From: Gammaproteobacteria bacterium
Lineage (GTDB): Bacteria > Pseudomonadota > Gammaproteobacteria > Enterobacterales > Alteromonadaceae
Length of the DNA stretch: 64,000 bases
NCBI GenBank assembly: GCA_017302255.1
Contig: JAFLDV010000008.1
Span: forward strand, 1 to 64,000
Direction: 5' to 3'
Below are positions 39,621 through 49,295 of this stretch, one piece after another. Under the pieces are notes generated by a model that saw only the letters and a program-made list of their open reading frames with translations, made no database searches and had not been told where the DNA came from. Made by a program: the position numbers and the translations under genes. The first letter of the stretch is position 1, and each line of letters opens with the position of its first letter.

Positions 39621-40910
39621 TTAGCTTTGGCGTTCGCGGGCGACAGCGCGGTAACCGATATCGCGACGGCAAAATACACCATCCCACTGTACTTGGTCAG
39701 CAAGTGTATAAGCGGCTTGTTGTGCCGCGGTCACATTGCTACCTAGCGCTGTTGCGCACAATACACGGCCGCCATTGGTCAGCACTTGCCCATCTTGCAA
39801 ACGGGTGCCGGCATGGAACACCTTGGCTTCTCGGCTATCTGCACTTGGCAAGCCCGAGATAACATCGCCTTTGCGATAGTCATCTGGGTAACCACCAGCA
39901 GCTAACACCACGCCTACAGCAGCGCGCGGGTCGAAGTCGATGGTAGTTTCTGCCAATTGCTCAGCAACAGCAGCTTGGCAAAGCTCAACCAAATCAGATT
40001 GCAAACGCATCATGATTGGTTGTGTTTCCGGGTCGCCAAAACGGCAGTTAAATTCTAAAACCTTGGCGGTTCCATCTGGAGCTACCATCAGGCCAGCATA
40101 CAAAAAGCCTGTATAAACAGTGCCTTCTGCTGCCATTCCGTTTACGGTTGGATAAATTACGTTGGACATTACCCAATCATGTACTGTTGGCGTTACTACT
40201 GGGGCAGGGGAATAAGCGCCCATGCCGCCAGTATTTGGTCCTTTGTCGGCGTCATCACGTGCTTTGTGGTCTTGTGATGATGCAAACGGTAGCGCAGTTT
40301 TTCCGTCAACCATGACGATAAAAGATGCTTCTTCGCCCACCAAAAACTCTTCAATTACGACGCGACTGCCGGCACTACCGAATTTGTTGCTCGACAACAT
40401 ATCTTCAATAGTGGCAAATGCTTCTTCTTGCGACTGAGCAATAATGACGCCTTTGCCAGCGGCTAAGCCGTCAGCTTTGATCACGATCGGAATTGATTGG
40501 CTAGCGACATAAGCTTTGGCCGCTGTGATGTCAGTAAAGGTGCCGTAACCCGCTGTTGGGATTTGGTGGCGAGCGAGGAAGTCTTTGGCAAATGCCTTAG
40601 AGCTTTCCAACTGGGCCGCAGCTTGGCTTGGACCAAAAATTGCGAGGCCGTTGCTTCTGAAGGTATCAACAACACCCTTAGCTAATGGCGCTTCTGGACC
40701 AACAATCGTCAGATCAATGCCTTCAGCTAACGCAAATGCAGTTAGTGCAGACACATCGTCGGCAGCAATGTCGACATTTTTCAGATTGCTCTCAAGGGCA
40801 GTACCAGCGTTACCTGGTGCTACAAAGACTTGCGTGACTTTCGGCGATTGAGCCGCTTTCCATGCCAGCGCATGCTCGCGGCCACCGCCGCCAATTACCA
40901 GAACTTTCAT
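39621..40910 (-). CDS. purD: Phosphoribosylamine-glycine ligase
   Basis: Second step of purine synthesis: ATP-dependent joining of glycine to phosphoribosylamine (GAR synthetase). ATP-grasp fold: the opening is VLVIGGGGREHALAWK (residues 3-18), with VIKADGLAAGKGVI and the metal-binding EFNCRFGDPETQPIMMRL. The length is 429 residues. The start is ATG 40908-40910 on the minus strand, with GTGGAAA upstream. In most gammaproteobacteria purD follows purH; here the upstream gene, 23 bp away on the same strand, is a methyltransferase-like protein, so purH is elsewhere. Confidence 0.96.
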   Translation of the reverse strand: MKVLVIGGGGREHALAWKAAQSPKVTQVFVAPGNAGTALESNLKNVDIAADDVSALTAFALAEGIDLTIVGPEAPLAKGVVDTFRSNGLAIFGPSQAAAQLESSKAFAKDFLARHQIPTAGYGTFTDITAAKAYVASQSIPIVIKADGLAAGKGVIIAQSQEEAFATIEDMLSSNKFGSAGSRVVIEEFLVGEEASFIVMVDGKTALPFASSQDHKARDDADKGPNTGGMGAYSPAPVVTPTVHDWVMSNVIYPTVNGMAAEGTVYTGFLYAGLMVAPDGTAKVLEFNCRFGDPETQPIMMRLQSDLVELCQAAVAEQLAETTIDFDPRAAVGVVLAAGGYPDDYRKGDVISGLPSADSREAKVFHAGTRLQDGQVLTNGGRVLCATALGSNVTAAQQAAYTLADQVQWDGVFCRRDIGYRAVARERQS

Positions 40911-40933
40911 CACAGTTTCCACTTAGTTCGCCA

Positions 40934-41773
40934 TTATTGGGCTTTAGGTTTACGGAATTTTAAAGTCATGCGGTCACTTTCACCGATAGCCAAATATTTA
41001 GCTTTATCGGTTTCTTTGTTGGCAAGTGTTGGTGGCAGTGCCCAAACTCCGTTTTTATGATCGGCAGTATCACGTGGGTTAGCATTCACTTCGCTCGTTG
41101 CTTCCAACACAAAACCTGCTTCTTCAGCCAGTTTCACCGCTAGGCTTTGTGGCATGTAACCTGAATCTTGCCATTTAGTGCTTAATTTGTTTTCTGGCAG
41201 ACGGTGTTCAACAACGCCTAACACACCGCCTGGTTTTAATGCGGCGTAGAAACTTTTATAGGCATTTAATAAGCTCTCATCACCTTTTTGCATGTACCAG
41301 TTGTGTAAATTGCGGAAAGTAACGACCACGTCGGCAGAGCCATCTGGGGCGATTTTGTAACCGGCAACCGGTGTAAAGCCAGTAACTGTTACTTTGCTAT
41401 ACACAGGGTCTGCCGCTAATTTTGCTTTGTACGCCGCTAAACTTTTTTGGGCATATTCAGATTTAGCATCGGCAGGTTGATGCGCTGCGTAATACTGGCC
41501 TTGTTGTTGTAATAACGGTGCAAGGATTTCGCTGTACCAACCGCCGCCTGGTGATACTTCAACCACTGTGCTTTTTGGGGTGACTTCAAAAAAACTTAAA
41601 GTTTCCAGCGGGTGGCGATATTCATCGCGGGCTTTATTGGCACTGCTACGAATTGGATGGTCAATTGCTGCTTTTAATGCGGCAGTGTCATCGGCGGTTG
41701 CTGCGAAGGCAGACATCGATAAACTGCTGAATACTAACGTAGAAATTCCAAGAAATAACGGTGTTGCTTTCAT
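40934..41773 (-). CDS. Exported SAM-methyltransferase-like protein (COG4798 type)
   Basis: A class I methyltransferase fold preceded by a clear Sec signal peptide (residues 1-24, ending MSAFA-ATADD). The SAM motif I-like sequence is VVEVSPGGGWYSEIL near residues 69-83; DVVVTFRNLHNW and GGVLGVVEHRL are later methyltransferase-like strands. The length is 279 residues. It resembles the predicted methyltransferases of COG4798 (from memory). The oddity is location: SAM is cytosolic, yet this protein should be exported. It lies 23 bp upstream of purD on the same strand and is divergent from trmJ. Confidence 0.85.
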   Translation of the reverse strand: MKATPLFLGISTLVFSSLSMSAFAATADDTAALKAAIDHPIRSSANKARDEYRHPLETLSFFEVTPKSTVVEVSPGGGWYSEILAPLLQQQGQYYAAHQPADAKSEYAQKSLAAYKAKLAADPVYSKVTVTGFTPVAGYKIAPDGSADVVVTFRNLHNWYMQKGDESLLNAYKSFYAALKPGGVLGVVEHRLPENKLSTKWQDSGYMPQSLAVKLAEEAGFVLEATSEVNANPRDTADHKNGVWALPPTLANKETDKAKYLAIGESDRMTLKFRKPKAQ

Positions 41774-41981
41774 ACGGACAATCCTTAGCGGTTAGAAGAC
41801 GGCGCTAGTTTAGCAAAGCTTGGCGTTGATTGCAGTGGCATTTCTGGTAAATGCACTGCGAACAGGGCCAAGTGCCACATTTTTGCGAGGAAGTAAATGG
41901 ATGGCCAGACTTCTCAATATACTGACTGAATTCCTTATGCTAAAATATCGACCCTTTTAGCAAAGTTAGAACCGCAATCGC

Positions 41982-42719
41982 ATGTTAGAACAGATCCGTA
42001 TCATCTTGGTTGGCACTACTCACACTGGCAATATCGGTTCGGTTGCGCGAGCTATGAAAACCATGGGCCTTAGCCAACTGTGGTTGGTTGCGCCAAAAGA
42101 AGCGCCTGATGGCCAAGCCTATGCATTAGCTGCTGGGGCGAGTGATATTTTGGCAAAAGCTAAAATTGTTGAGCGCTTAGAAGATGCTATTGCTGATTGT
42201 GGTTTAGTGGTTGGCACCAGTGCTCGTTCGCGCACTTTGCCGTGGCCTATGCTTGACCCTCGCAGCTGCGCGCAAAAAGCCGTGGTTGAGGCGAAGGATA
42301 AGCCGGTAGCAATTATTTTTGGCCGTGAAAACAGCGGTTTGAGTAATGAAGAACTACAACTTTGTAATCATCACTTATGTATTGCCGCCAATCCTGAATA
42401 CAGTTCATTGAATTTAGCCATGGCCGTACAAATATTGACTTATGAAGTCCGGATGGCAGCGCTGGCTGAACAGCCACAAGTTGCGGCTGCGTCGGAAGTT
42501 ATTTATCCAAGTGCCGAGCAGATGGATAAGTTTTATGTGCATTTGGAACAAACTCTCAATGAAACCGGTTTTATCATTCAACAACATCCGGGCATTGTGA
42601 TGACTAAATTACGCCGTTTATTTACTCGCGCGCGACCGGAAGACGCTGAACTAAATATCTTGCGCGGCGTACTGACATCAATTCAACGGAAATACAAACA
42701 AAGCGGCAGCGACAATTAA
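41982..42719 (+). CDS. trmJ: tRNA (cytidine/uridine-2'-O)-methyltransferase TrmJ
   Basis: SPOUT-class enzyme that 2'-O-methylates position 32 of several tRNAs. The knotted SAM site shows [15 protein letters not shown] near residues 108-122 and [16 protein letters not shown] near 136-151. The length of 245 residues is normal. It is the first gene of the conserved trmJ-cysE-isc neighbourhood of this group (28 bp ahead of cysE); in E. coli trmJ also lies upstream of iscR. Confidence 0.94.
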   Translation: MLEQIRIILVGTTHTGNIGSVARAMKTMGLSQLWLVAPKEAPDGQAYALAAGASDILAKAKIVERLEDAIADCGLVVGTSARSRTLPWPMLDPRSCAQKAVVEAKDKPVAIIFGRENSGLSNEELQLCNHHLCIAANPEYSSLNLAMAVQILTYEVRMAALAEQPQVAAASEVIYPSAEQMDKFYVHLEQTLNETGFIIQQHPGIVMTKLRRLFTRARPEDAELNILRGVLTSIQRKYKQSGSDN

Positions 42720-42746
42720 TTTGTACCGCGAAAAGGTAGCTAACTG

Positions 42747-43556
42747 ATGTTTGCAGGTATTAGAGAAGACATAAAAAGTGTATTCGACCGTGATCCCGCG
42801 GCCCGTAGTTTTTTTGAAGTTTTAACTAACTATCCTGGGTTGCACGCAATCTGGTGGCATCGGATGAACCATAAGTTGTGGCGTGCGGGCTGGAAATGGC
42901 TGGCGCGGTTTTTAAGCACCATCGCACGTTGGCTCACCGGTGTGGAAATTCACCCTGGCGCAAAAATTGGTCGTCGTTTTTTCATCGACCACGGCATGGG
43001 CGTGGTTATTGGTGAAACTGCAGAAATTGGCGACGATGTCACGTTGTACCATGGCGTCACCTTGGGTGGCACCAGCTGGAATCCGGGTAAACGCCATCCA
43101 ACTTTAGGTAATAACGTGGTGATTGGTGCAGGGGCTAAAGTCTTAGGTCCGCTTTATGTCGGCGAAAATGCGCGGATAGGTTCGAATGCCGTGGTAGTGA
43201 AAGATGTGCCGCCCGGCGCTACTGTGGTTGGCATTCCAGGTCGCATAGTGGCAAAAGCGGATTCGACTGTGAGCGAACAGCGTCAACACTTGGCGAAAAA
43301 GTTTGGTTTTGATGCTTATGCGGTAGCGAGCGATAACCCGGACCCAGTCTCTAATGCCATTGGACGCATGTTAGATCACATTCATTTATTGGATAGCAAG
43401 GTCGCAGAGCTTTGCAAGAGCGTTAACGACTTAGGCGGCGACGTTTGTTCGCAAGTACCAACTATGGATATTGAAGATGAAGCCTTTCGTGAAGCCGAGC
43501 GGCAAGCCGCAGAGCAGCGGAAGAAACAGTTGGATGAGTTCGACCCGACGATTTGA
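42747..43556 (+). CDS. cysE: Serine O-acetyltransferase
   Basis: First step of cysteine synthesis: acetyl-CoA plus serine gives O-acetylserine. An N-terminal helical domain is followed by a left-handed beta helix of hexapeptide repeats ([63 protein letters not shown]). The length of 269 residues is close to E. coli CysE, with a longer charged, Gln-rich tail. It lies directly before iscR, so cysteine production is genetically linked to its use by IscS. Confidence 0.94.
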   Translation: MFAGIREDIKSVFDRDPAARSFFEVLTNYPGLHAIWWHRMNHKLWRAGWKWLARFLSTIARWLTGVEIHPGAKIGRRFFIDHGMGVVIGETAEIGDDVTLYHGVTLGGTSWNPGKRHPTLGNNVVIGAGAKVLGPLYVGENARIGSNAVVVKDVPPGATVVGIPGRIVAKADSTVSEQRQHLAKKFGFDAYAVASDNPDPVSNAIGRMLDHIHLLDSKVAELCKSVNDLGGDVCSQVPTMDIEDEAFREAERQAAEQRKKQLDEFDPTI

Positions 43557-43625
43557 CGGGAAATTGGGGTAAATAGTCCTTGATGATTTTTGGTTTACTT
43601 CGAAAACGTCAGCACTTCAGAAATA

Positions 43626-43650
43626 ATACCTGAGTGTTTTAGTAGGATTA
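43626..43650 (+). promoter_or_regulatory. Candidate type 1 IscR site (distal)
   Basis: A 25-bp stretch opening ATACCTGA and closing TTTTAGTAGG fits most positions of the type 1 IscR consensus (E. coli isc promoter pattern: GACT-N5-AGTC core with ATA flanks); the two core cytosines are changed. It abuts a better site at 43651-43675, the same tandem arrangement as in E. coli. Confidence 0.55.
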
Positions 43651-43675
43651 ATACTTGACTAAATCAGTCAGGAAT
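43651..43675 (+). promoter_or_regulatory. Type 1 IscR site (proximal) overlapping the isc promoter
   Basis: The 25-bp stretch begins ATACTTGACT and continues with AAATCAGTCAGG. It keeps the full GACT-N5-AGTC core and nearly every other consensus position. It overlaps the -35 element, so Fe-S-loaded IscR should repress the operon, as established in E. coli. Confidence 0.8.
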
Positions 43676-43682
43676 GTACAAT
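43655..43682 (+). promoter_or_regulatory. Promoter of the isc operon
   Basis: A -35 element TTGACT (43655-43660) and a -10 element TACAAT (43677-43682) are separated by 16 bp. Transcription would start near 43689, about 30 nt before iscR. Confidence 0.7.
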
Positions 43683-43717
43683 TTGCGCCATTCAACACCC
43701 CAAGCTTCGGAGCCGAG

Positions 43718-44200
43718 ATGAGACTTACTTCCAAAGGCCGTTATGCCGTTACGGCAATGCTCGATGTAGCCTTACACTCGAGCGAAGGTCCAGTGCCACT
43801 TGCTGATATTTCAGTACGCCAGGAAATTTCTTTGTCTTATCTTGAACAATTGTTTGCGCGCTTACGTAAACATGGGCTGGTAAGCAGCGTTCGCGGACCT
43901 GGCGGTGGTTATCAACTTGGTAAAGACGCTTCTAAGATCTCAGTATCCGAAGTGATCAGTGCCGTTGACGAGTCAGTCGACGCCACTCGCTGCCAAGGCA
44001 AGTCTGATTGCCAAGGCGGCGCAAAATGTTTAACCCACAGTTTGTGGAGCGATTTAAGTCATCGGATTGAAGACTTTCTGACCCAAATTACTTTAGGTGA
44101 GTTAGTCAGCCAGCATGAAATTCAGAGCGTGGCAAAACGGCAGGACAGCCGTCACATTAAGAACCCAGTAACTGAAATAGAAGTCAGTTGCCAGTTGTAA
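43718..44200 (+). CDS. iscR: Iron-sulfur cluster regulator IscR
   Basis: Rrf2-family regulator that binds a [2Fe-2S] cluster and controls the isc operon. An N-terminal winged helix ([20 protein letters not shown]) is followed by the cluster ligands Cys92, Cys98, Cys104 and His107. The start is ATG 43718, with GGAG upstream and about 30 nt after the predicted transcription start; a longer frame from 43655 would begin inside the promoter and is rejected. The length is 160 residues. The sites it should bind lie directly upstream. Confidence 0.96.
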   Translation: MRLTSKGRYAVTAMLDVALHSSEGPVPLADISVRQEISLSYLEQLFARLRKHGLVSSVRGPGGGYQLGKDASKISVSEVISAVDESVDATRCQGKSDCQGGAKCLTHSLWSDLSHRIEDFLTQITLGELVSQHEIQSVAKRQDSRHIKNPVTEIEVSCQL

Positions 44201-44219
44201 GCAACAGACGGAGCAGACC

Positions 44220-45434
44220 ATGAAGCTACCAATTTATTTAGATTATGCCGCCACGACCCCAGTTGACCCGCGGGTTGCTGCAAAGATGATGCAATATCTG
44301 ACGATGGACGGTGAGTTTGGTAATCCCGCGTCGCGCTCGCATCGCTTTGGCTGGCATGCCGAGGAAGCAGTTGAAGTTGCTCGTAGTCAAATCGCTGATT
44401 TGGTAAATGCCGATCCTCGTGAGATTGTGTTCACTTCTGGCGCGACCGAATCGAACAATTTAGCCATCAAAGGCGCAGCCCAGTTTTATCACAAAAAAGG
44501 CAAGCACCTGATCACCATCAGAACCGAGCACAAAGCGGTACTCGATACCATGCGAGCTCTGGAACGTGAAGGTTATGAAGTGACTTACCTCGATGTTGAA
44601 GCAAACGGTCTTTTAGATTTGGCCAAACTGCAAGCGGCTATGCGCGCTGACACCGTTGTTGTTAGCGTAATGATGGTCAATAACGAAATTGGTGTGGTGC
44701 AAGACATCGCTGCCATTGGCGAAATGTGTCGCGCAAACGGTACAATTTTCCACGTTGACTCAGCGCAAGCAGCCGGCAAAGTCGACATCGACTTGCAAGC
44801 GTTAAAAGTTGATTTAATGTCGTTTTCTGCCCATAAAATTTACGGGCCAAAAGGCATTGGTGCATTATACGTTCGCCGTAAGCCACGCATTCGTTTAGAA
44901 GCACAATCTCATGGTGGCGGACACGAGCGCGGTATGCGTTCAGGTACACTGCCAACTCACCAAATCGTGGGTATGGGCGAAGCGTTCCGCATTGCCAAGT
45001 TAGAGATGGCCGAAGAAAATCAACGTTTTGCGGTATTGCGTCAACGTTTGTGGGACGGCATTAAAGATATTGAACAAGTGTATTTAAATGGCGATGCCAC
45101 ACATCGTGTGCCTGGCATTACCAACATCAGCTTCAATTACGTTGAAGGTGAATCGTTAATTATGGCGTTAAAAGATATCGCGGTGTCTTCAGGCTCAGCC
45201 TGTACTTCAGCGAGTCTGGAACCTTCATACGTCTTACGTGCACTTGGTCTGACCGACGAACTTGCACATAGCTCAATTCGTTTCTCTATCGGTCGTTTTA
45301 CTACCGAAGAGCAAATTGACCATACCATTAAGATTGTGCACGAGGCGATAGCCAAGCTGCGCGAGATGTCGCCGCTGTGGGACATGTATAAAGACGGTAT
45401 TGATTTAAATTCAGTGGCTTGGGTCGCGCATTAA
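44220..45434 (+). CDS. iscS: Cysteine desulfurase IscS
   Basis: PLP enzyme that takes sulfur from cysteine for Fe-S clusters and tRNA thiolation. The PLP lysine is Lys206 (SFSAHKIYG) and the active-site loop cysteine is Cys328 ([13 protein letters not shown]), the same numbers as in E. coli. The C-terminus SVAWVAH-like tail is conserved for IscU binding. The length is 404 residues. It is 19 nt after iscR. Confidence 0.97.
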   Translation: MKLPIYLDYAATTPVDPRVAAKMMQYLTMDGEFGNPASRSHRFGWHAEEAVEVARSQIADLVNADPREIVFTSGATESNNLAIKGAAQFYHKKGKHLITIRTEHKAVLDTMRALEREGYEVTYLDVEANGLLDLAKLQAAMRADTVVVSVMMVNNEIGVVQDIAAIGEMCRANGTIFHVDSAQAAGKVDIDLQALKVDLMSFSAHKIYGPKGIGALYVRRKPRIRLEAQSHGGGHERGMRSGTLPTHQIVGMGEAFRIAKLEMAEENQRFAVLRQRLWDGIKDIEQVYLNGDATHRVPGITNISFNYVEGESLIMALKDIAVSSGSACTSASLEPSYVLRALGLTDELAHSSIRFSIGRFTTEEQIDHTIKIVHEAIAKLREMSPLWDMYKDGIDLNSVAWVAH

Positions 45435-45498
45435 TCCGACTAAGACCTTAGCAACGTCGGCAGGTAGTCGGCAAAACAGTTTAATGAGGTAAATTTCC

Positions 45499-45882
45499 AT
45501 GGCATACAGCGAAAAAGTCATCGACCATTACGAAAATCCACGCAACGTTGGCGCCTTTGCCAAAGACGATCCAACAGTAGCAACCGGTATGGTTGGCGCT
45601 CCGGCGTGTGGCGACGTAATGAAGTTGCAGATCAAAGTAAATGACCAAGGTATTATCGAAGATGCCAAGTTCAAAACTTATGGCTGTGGCAGTGCTATTG
45701 CATCGAGCTCATTAGTAACCGAATGGGTAAAAGGCAAAAGCTTAGACGAAGCCGCACAAATCAAAAATACCGACATCGCCCAAGAATTGGCGTTACCGCC
45801 AGTGAAAATTCACTGTTCAATTTTGGCTGAAGATGCCATCAAAGCGGCGATTGCTGATTATAAACAACGTCACGGGAGCTAA
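45499..45882 (+). CDS. iscU: Fe-S cluster scaffold IscU
   Basis: Scaffold on which IscS-derived sulfur and iron are assembled. Ligand cysteines are Cys37 ([11 protein letters not shown]), Cys63 ([10 protein letters not shown]) and Cys106 ([11 protein letters not shown]), with the LPPVK motif (residues ~99-103) recognised by HscA. The length of 127 residues matches the family. Next gene iscA starts 5 nt later. Confidence 0.97.
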   Translation: MAYSEKVIDHYENPRNVGAFAKDDPTVATGMVGAPACGDVMKLQIKVNDQGIIEDAKFKTYGCGSAIASSSLVTEWVKGKSLDEAAQIKNTDIAQELALPPVKIHCSILAEDAIKAAIADYKQRHGS

Positions 45883-45887
45883 GCGGT

Positions 45888-46211
45888 ATGGCAATTTCGA
45901 TGACTCCAGCGGCAGCCGAACGCGTCCGGACTTTTCTGCATAACCGCGGCAAAGGTTTGGGTTTACGTGTTGGTGTGAAAACTACCGGTTGTTCTGGTCT
46001 TGCCTATGTTCTTGAGTTCGTTGATGAATTAAATGAAGACGACCAAGTATTTGCGCAGGACGATTTAAATTTAATCGTTGACGGTAAGAGTTTGGTCTAC
46101 ATCGACGGCACCCAATTGGATTTTGTAAAAGAAGGCCTCAACGAAGGTTTTCAATTCAATAATCCGAACGTTGCTGGTGAATGTGGCTGTGGCGAAAGCT
46201 TTACCGTTTAA
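45888..46211 (+). CDS. iscA: Iron-sulfur assembly protein IscA
   Basis: A-type carrier that passes Fe-S clusters or iron to targets. The three conserved cysteines are Cys35 (TTGCSGLAY), Cys99 and Cys101 (GECGCGESF). The length of 107 residues is typical. It is 12 nt ahead of hscB. Confidence 0.97.
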   Translation: MAISMTPAAAERVRTFLHNRGKGLGLRVGVKTTGCSGLAYVLEFVDELNEDDQVFAQDDLNLIVDGKSLVYIDGTQLDFVKEGLNEGFQFNNPNVAGECGCGESFTV

Positions 46212-46223
46212 TCTGGCGGTCGA

Positions 46224-46748
46224 ATGAACTACTTTCAGCTGTTTCAGCTGCCGGCTGGGTTTGAAGTTGACCTTACCGAGCTAGGTACGCGTTATCTGGA
46301 ATTGCAACGCAATTTTCATCCAGATAATTTCGCGACCGCCTCAGAGCGCGACAGGATGATGGCAGTGCAACAAGCTGCCAATATCAACGACGCTTATCAT
46401 TCGCTGAAACAACCACTACTGCGCGCTGAGCATTTATTGGCGCTGCGTGGGGTGAAAATTAGTCATGAGCAACGAAGCTTTACTGACACCTCTTTCTTGA
46501 TGCAGCAAATGGAGTTGCGCGAGCAGCTTGCCGAAATCCAGGATGCCAAAGATCCGGAATCGCTGATCTCTGATATTGAGCAGCAAATCACTGCGCAACG
46601 TAAGTCGTTGTTAAAACTGCTCGCGGCAACTTTAGCCGTGAATAACCCAGAGCAGGATTTAGTGGCAGCTGATATAATTCGCAAATTGAAATTTTTCTTC
46701 AAACTTCAGCATGAGCTGGAGTTAATTGAACAGCAACTACAAGACTGA
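46224..46748 (+). CDS. hscB: Co-chaperone HscB
   Basis: J-domain protein that delivers IscU to HscA. The HPD motif is in [13 protein letters not shown] near residues 31-43, and the C-terminal helical domain (about 90-170) binds IscU. The length of 174 residues is near E. coli HscB (171). It is 8 nt ahead of hscA. Confidence 0.95.
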   Translation: MNYFQLFQLPAGFEVDLTELGTRYLELQRNFHPDNFATASERDRMMAVQQAANINDAYHSLKQPLLRAEHLLALRGVKISHEQRSFTDTSFLMQQMELREQLAEIQDAKDPESLISDIEQQITAQRKSLLKLLAATLAVNNPEQDLVAADIIRKLKFFFKLQHELELIEQQLQD

Positions 46749-46756
46749 AATCCCCT

Positions 46757-48613
46757 ATGGCTCTATTACAAATCGCTGAACCTGGTCAAAGTGCGGCGCC
46801 GCATCAGCACAAGCTGGCGGCTGGTATTGATTTAGGCACCACCAACTCATTGGTCGCAACTGTCCGTAGTGGCGAAGCAAAAACCCTGGCAAACAAACAG
46901 GGTGAAGATATGGTGCCATCTGTGGTTCGTTATACACCAGAAGGGGTTGTTGTCGGCAAGCAAGCGCAAGCAGATGCAGCGCTCGACCCGCACAACACTA
47001 TCGTTTCCGTGAAACGCTTGATGGGCCGTGGTTATCAAGAAACATTAAAGCAAAGCCAGCACCTTCCTTATGATTTAGTTGATCAGCAAGGCTTGGTGGC
47101 GATTAATACTGTGCGTGGCGTGAAGAATCCGGTCGAAGTGTCTGCAGAGATTCTGGCAACCTTAGCGGATACAGCTAGCCAGACTTTAGGTGGTGAGCTG
47201 AACGGCGTGGTAATTACTGTTCCTGCATATTTTGATGACGCTCAGCGTCAAGCAACTAAAGACGCAGCAAGTTTAGCCGGGTTAAATGTGTTGCGTCTGC
47301 TCAATGAACCGACAGCAGCCGCCCTTGCGTATGGTCTTGATTCTGGCCAAGAAGGTGTAGTTGCAGTTTACGATTTAGGTGGTGGGACCTTTGATATTTC
47401 GGTATTACGCTTAAAACGTGGCGTATTCGAAGTTCTAGCTACTGGCGGTGATTCGGCATTAGGCGGTGATGACTTTGACCATCTGATAGTGGATTGGCTG
47501 CAGCAAAAAACTGGCATTACTGAGTTATCACATCAAACTCTACGGCAGTTTTTACAACTAGCACGCCAAATCAAAGAACAGTTAAGCCAGTTATCCGTGG
47601 TCAACTTTGTGATCGAGCATTCGTCTGGCCAAACTGAATTGAGCTTAACTCGTGAAGAGTTTGATAATTTAATCAATGCGTTAGTGCGCAAAACTATCCG
47701 CGCTTGTAAGCAAACACTGCGTGATGCAGGGATTGATGCTGAAGACGTTGCTCAGGTTGTTTTAGTTGGTGGCTCAACACGAGTGCCACTGGTTCGACAA
47801 TTAGTCGGTGAATTTTTTGCCAAAGAGCCTTTGACGTCAATCGATCCCGATAAAGTGGTAGCGATTGGTGCAGCTATTCAAGCCAATGTGTTGGTGGGGA
47901 ATAAATCCGACACTGATACTTTATTGCTTGATGTGATTCCGCTGTCCTTGGGGTTAGAGACCATGGGCGGATTAGTGGAGAAAATCATTCCACGCAATAC
48001 CATCATCCCAGTGGCTCGTGCGCAAGAATTTACCACCTTTAAAGACGGCCAAACGGCGATGTCCATTCATGTGCTGCAAGGCGAACGTGAATTGGTAAGT
48101 GACTGTCGCTCTTTAGCGCAGTTTAATTTGACGGAGATTCCGCCAATGGCTGCCGGCGGTGCGCATATTCGGGTGACTTTCCAAGTTGACGCCGATGGTT
48201 TGTTAAGTGTCACCGCGCAAGAGAAATCAACTGGTGTTAGCGCTAGTATTCAAGTGAAGCCATCGTATGGCCTCAGCGATAATCAAATCGCAGAAATGAT
48301 TCAAAGCTCGATGCAATTTGCGCGGCAAGATATGCAACAACGATTGTTGCGTGAACAGCAAGTCGAAGCGAATCGGGTTTGGGAAGCTGTCAGCGCAGCA
48401 ATTAGCGTCGATGCTCAGTTATTGAGCTCAGCGGAACTTATTGATATCGAAGCGGCTTTGCATCAACTGAAGCAGTTGAGCGAAGGCGAAGATACCGCGG
48501 CGATTAAAGCTGCCATCGAACATACCAATCATTTAACTGATGAATTTGCGGCTCGTCGTATGGATAATTCAATCCGACAAGCGTTGCAAGGTCACAAAGT
48601 CGACGAGGTTTAA
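46757..48613 (+). CDS. hscA: Specialised Hsp70 chaperone HscA
   Basis: Hsp70-type ATPase dedicated to transfer of clusters from IscU. The phosphate loop [13 protein letters not shown] is near residues 22-34; [16 protein letters not shown] and [16 protein letters not shown] follow in the ATPase domain. The substrate-binding domain begins near residue 390 ([14 protein letters not shown]). The length of 618 residues is typical. The stop is one base ahead of the fdx ATG. Confidence 0.96.
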   Translation: MALLQIAEPGQSAAPHQHKLAAGIDLGTTNSLVATVRSGEAKTLANKQGEDMVPSVVRYTPEGVVVGKQAQADAALDPHNTIVSVKRLMGRGYQETLKQSQHLPYDLVDQQGLVAINTVRGVKNPVEVSAEILATLADTASQTLGGELNGVVITVPAYFDDAQRQATKDAASLAGLNVLRLLNEPTAAALAYGLDSGQEGVVAVYDLGGGTFDISVLRLKRGVFEVLATGGDSALGGDDFDHLIVDWLQQKTGITELSHQTLRQFLQLARQIKEQLSQLSVVNFVIEHSSGQTELSLTREEFDNLINALVRKTIRACKQTLRDAGIDAEDVAQVVLVGGSTRVPLVRQLVGEFFAKEPLTSIDPDKVVAIGAAIQANVLVGNKSDTDTLLLDVIPLSLGLETMGGLVEKIIPRNTIIPVARAQEFTTFKDGQTAMSIHVLQGERELVSDCRSLAQFNLTEIPPMAAGGAHIRVTFQVDADGLLSVTAQEKSTGVSASIQVKPSYGLSDNQIAEMIQSSMQFARQDMQQRLLREQQVEANRVWEAVSAAISVDAQLLSSAELIDIEAALHQLKQLSEGEDTAAIKAAIEHTNHLTDEFAARRMDNSIRQALQGHKVDEV

Positions 48614-48614
48614 T

Positions 48615-48953
48615 ATGCCACAAATTATCATTCTGCCTCACCCAGAGTTATGTCCGGAAGGCGCGGCATTAACCGCCGAAAAAGGTGAAACCATTCTTGA
48701 TGTTGCATTACGTAATGGCATTGCGATTGAGCACGCCTGTGAAAAGTCTTGTGCCTGCACAACTTGTCACGTAGTGGTTCGTGAAGGCTTTTATTCGCTG
48801 AACGAGAGTGATGAATTAGAAGAAGACATGCTTGATAAAGCCTGGGGTTTAGAACCTGAATCGCGCTTAGGCTGCCAAGCTCGGGTGAGCGACGAGAATT
48901 TAGTTGTTGAAATTCCGAAATATACTTTGAATATGGTTAGTGAGGGTCACTGA
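48615..48953 (+). CDS. fdx: ISC-system [2Fe-2S] ferredoxin
   Basis: Adrenodoxin-like ferredoxin that supplies electrons for cluster assembly. The ligand region EHACEKSCACTTCHVV is near residues 39-54, with the fourth ligand in RLGCQARV. The start is ATG 48615, one base after the hscA stop; upstream starts lie inside hscA. The length of 112 residues is normal. iscX, which usually follows, is absent: a terminator comes within 15 bp. Confidence 0.96.
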   Translation: MPQIIILPHPELCPEGAALTAEKGETILDVALRNGIAIEHACEKSCACTTCHVVVREGFYSLNESDELEEDMLDKAWGLEPESRLGCQARVSDENLVVEIPKYTLNMVSEGH

Positions 48954-48966
48954 TCCGGTATTCACG

Positions 48967-48996
48967 AAAAAGCCTGCTACTGCAGGCTTTTTTTTT
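48967..48996 (+). terminator. Intrinsic terminator of the isc operon
   Basis: AGCCTGC (48971-48977) and GCAGGCT (48982-48988) form a 7-bp stem with a 4-nt loop, followed by a run of nine T. It lies 17 bp past the fdx stop. Confidence 0.9.
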
Positions 48997-49104
48997 GCTA
49001 AATCCCAAGGTCTGCTGCTCTAGCTAAATGCCTAAAGGGTTATCTTTCCTTGTAATAAAAATGACTCAACATGACGGCGGCATTTGCTATCACTGCCGTA
49101 AAAT

Positions 49105-49136
49105 AAGCCGGTTTCGCGGTAAATCGGCTTTTTTTA
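49105..49136 (+). terminator. Second intrinsic terminator in the fdx-porin gap
   Basis: A 10-bp stem from AAGCCGGTTT (49105-49114) to AAATCGGCTT (49121-49130), with one G-T pair and a 6-nt loop, is followed by TTTTT. It lies about 140 bp after the isc terminator and just ahead of the porin promoter. Confidence 0.75.
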
Positions 49137-49144
49137 GAGCAATG

Positions 49145-49172
49145 TTGGTAACTTATTGAACTGTCATATAAT
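49145..49172 (+). promoter_or_regulatory. Candidate promoter of the porin-porin-PstS-like operon
   Basis: A perfect -10 TATAAT (49167-49172) and a -35 TTGGTA (49145-49150) are separated by 16 bp. The leader to the ATG at 49296 is about 115 nt. A CTGTCAT Pho half-site overlaps the -10 (49161-49167) but has no good partner. Confidence 0.5.
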
Positions 49173-49295
49173 ATGGGCGCAAATTTATTTCAGATCAAAC
49201 GGAACTAAAATTTATAGTTCTGAATTTGTTGGTGTTTTTGTTTTGTTCAACTACGCTAGTTTTAATCAAATTTGTTAATTTTGGGAGAGCTTTGG

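Larger units (their letters stand above)
48997..49295. other. Leader region between fdx and the porin operon, possible short transcript
   Basis: About 300 bp without a coding frame. It holds a second intrinsic terminator (49105-49136) and a promoter (49145-49172), then about 120 nt of AT-rich 5' leader of the first porin gene. The stretch 48997-49104 lies between two terminators and would be a small RNA of about 100-130 nt if a promoter exists inside it; none is convincing by eye. Confidence 0.35.

Noticed and set aside
49161-49167. A CTGTCAT Pho-box half-site ahead of the PstS-like operon
   Set aside because: A PhoB box needs two such repeats at 11-bp spacing; the neighbouring heptamers match only 3 of 7 or fewer positions.
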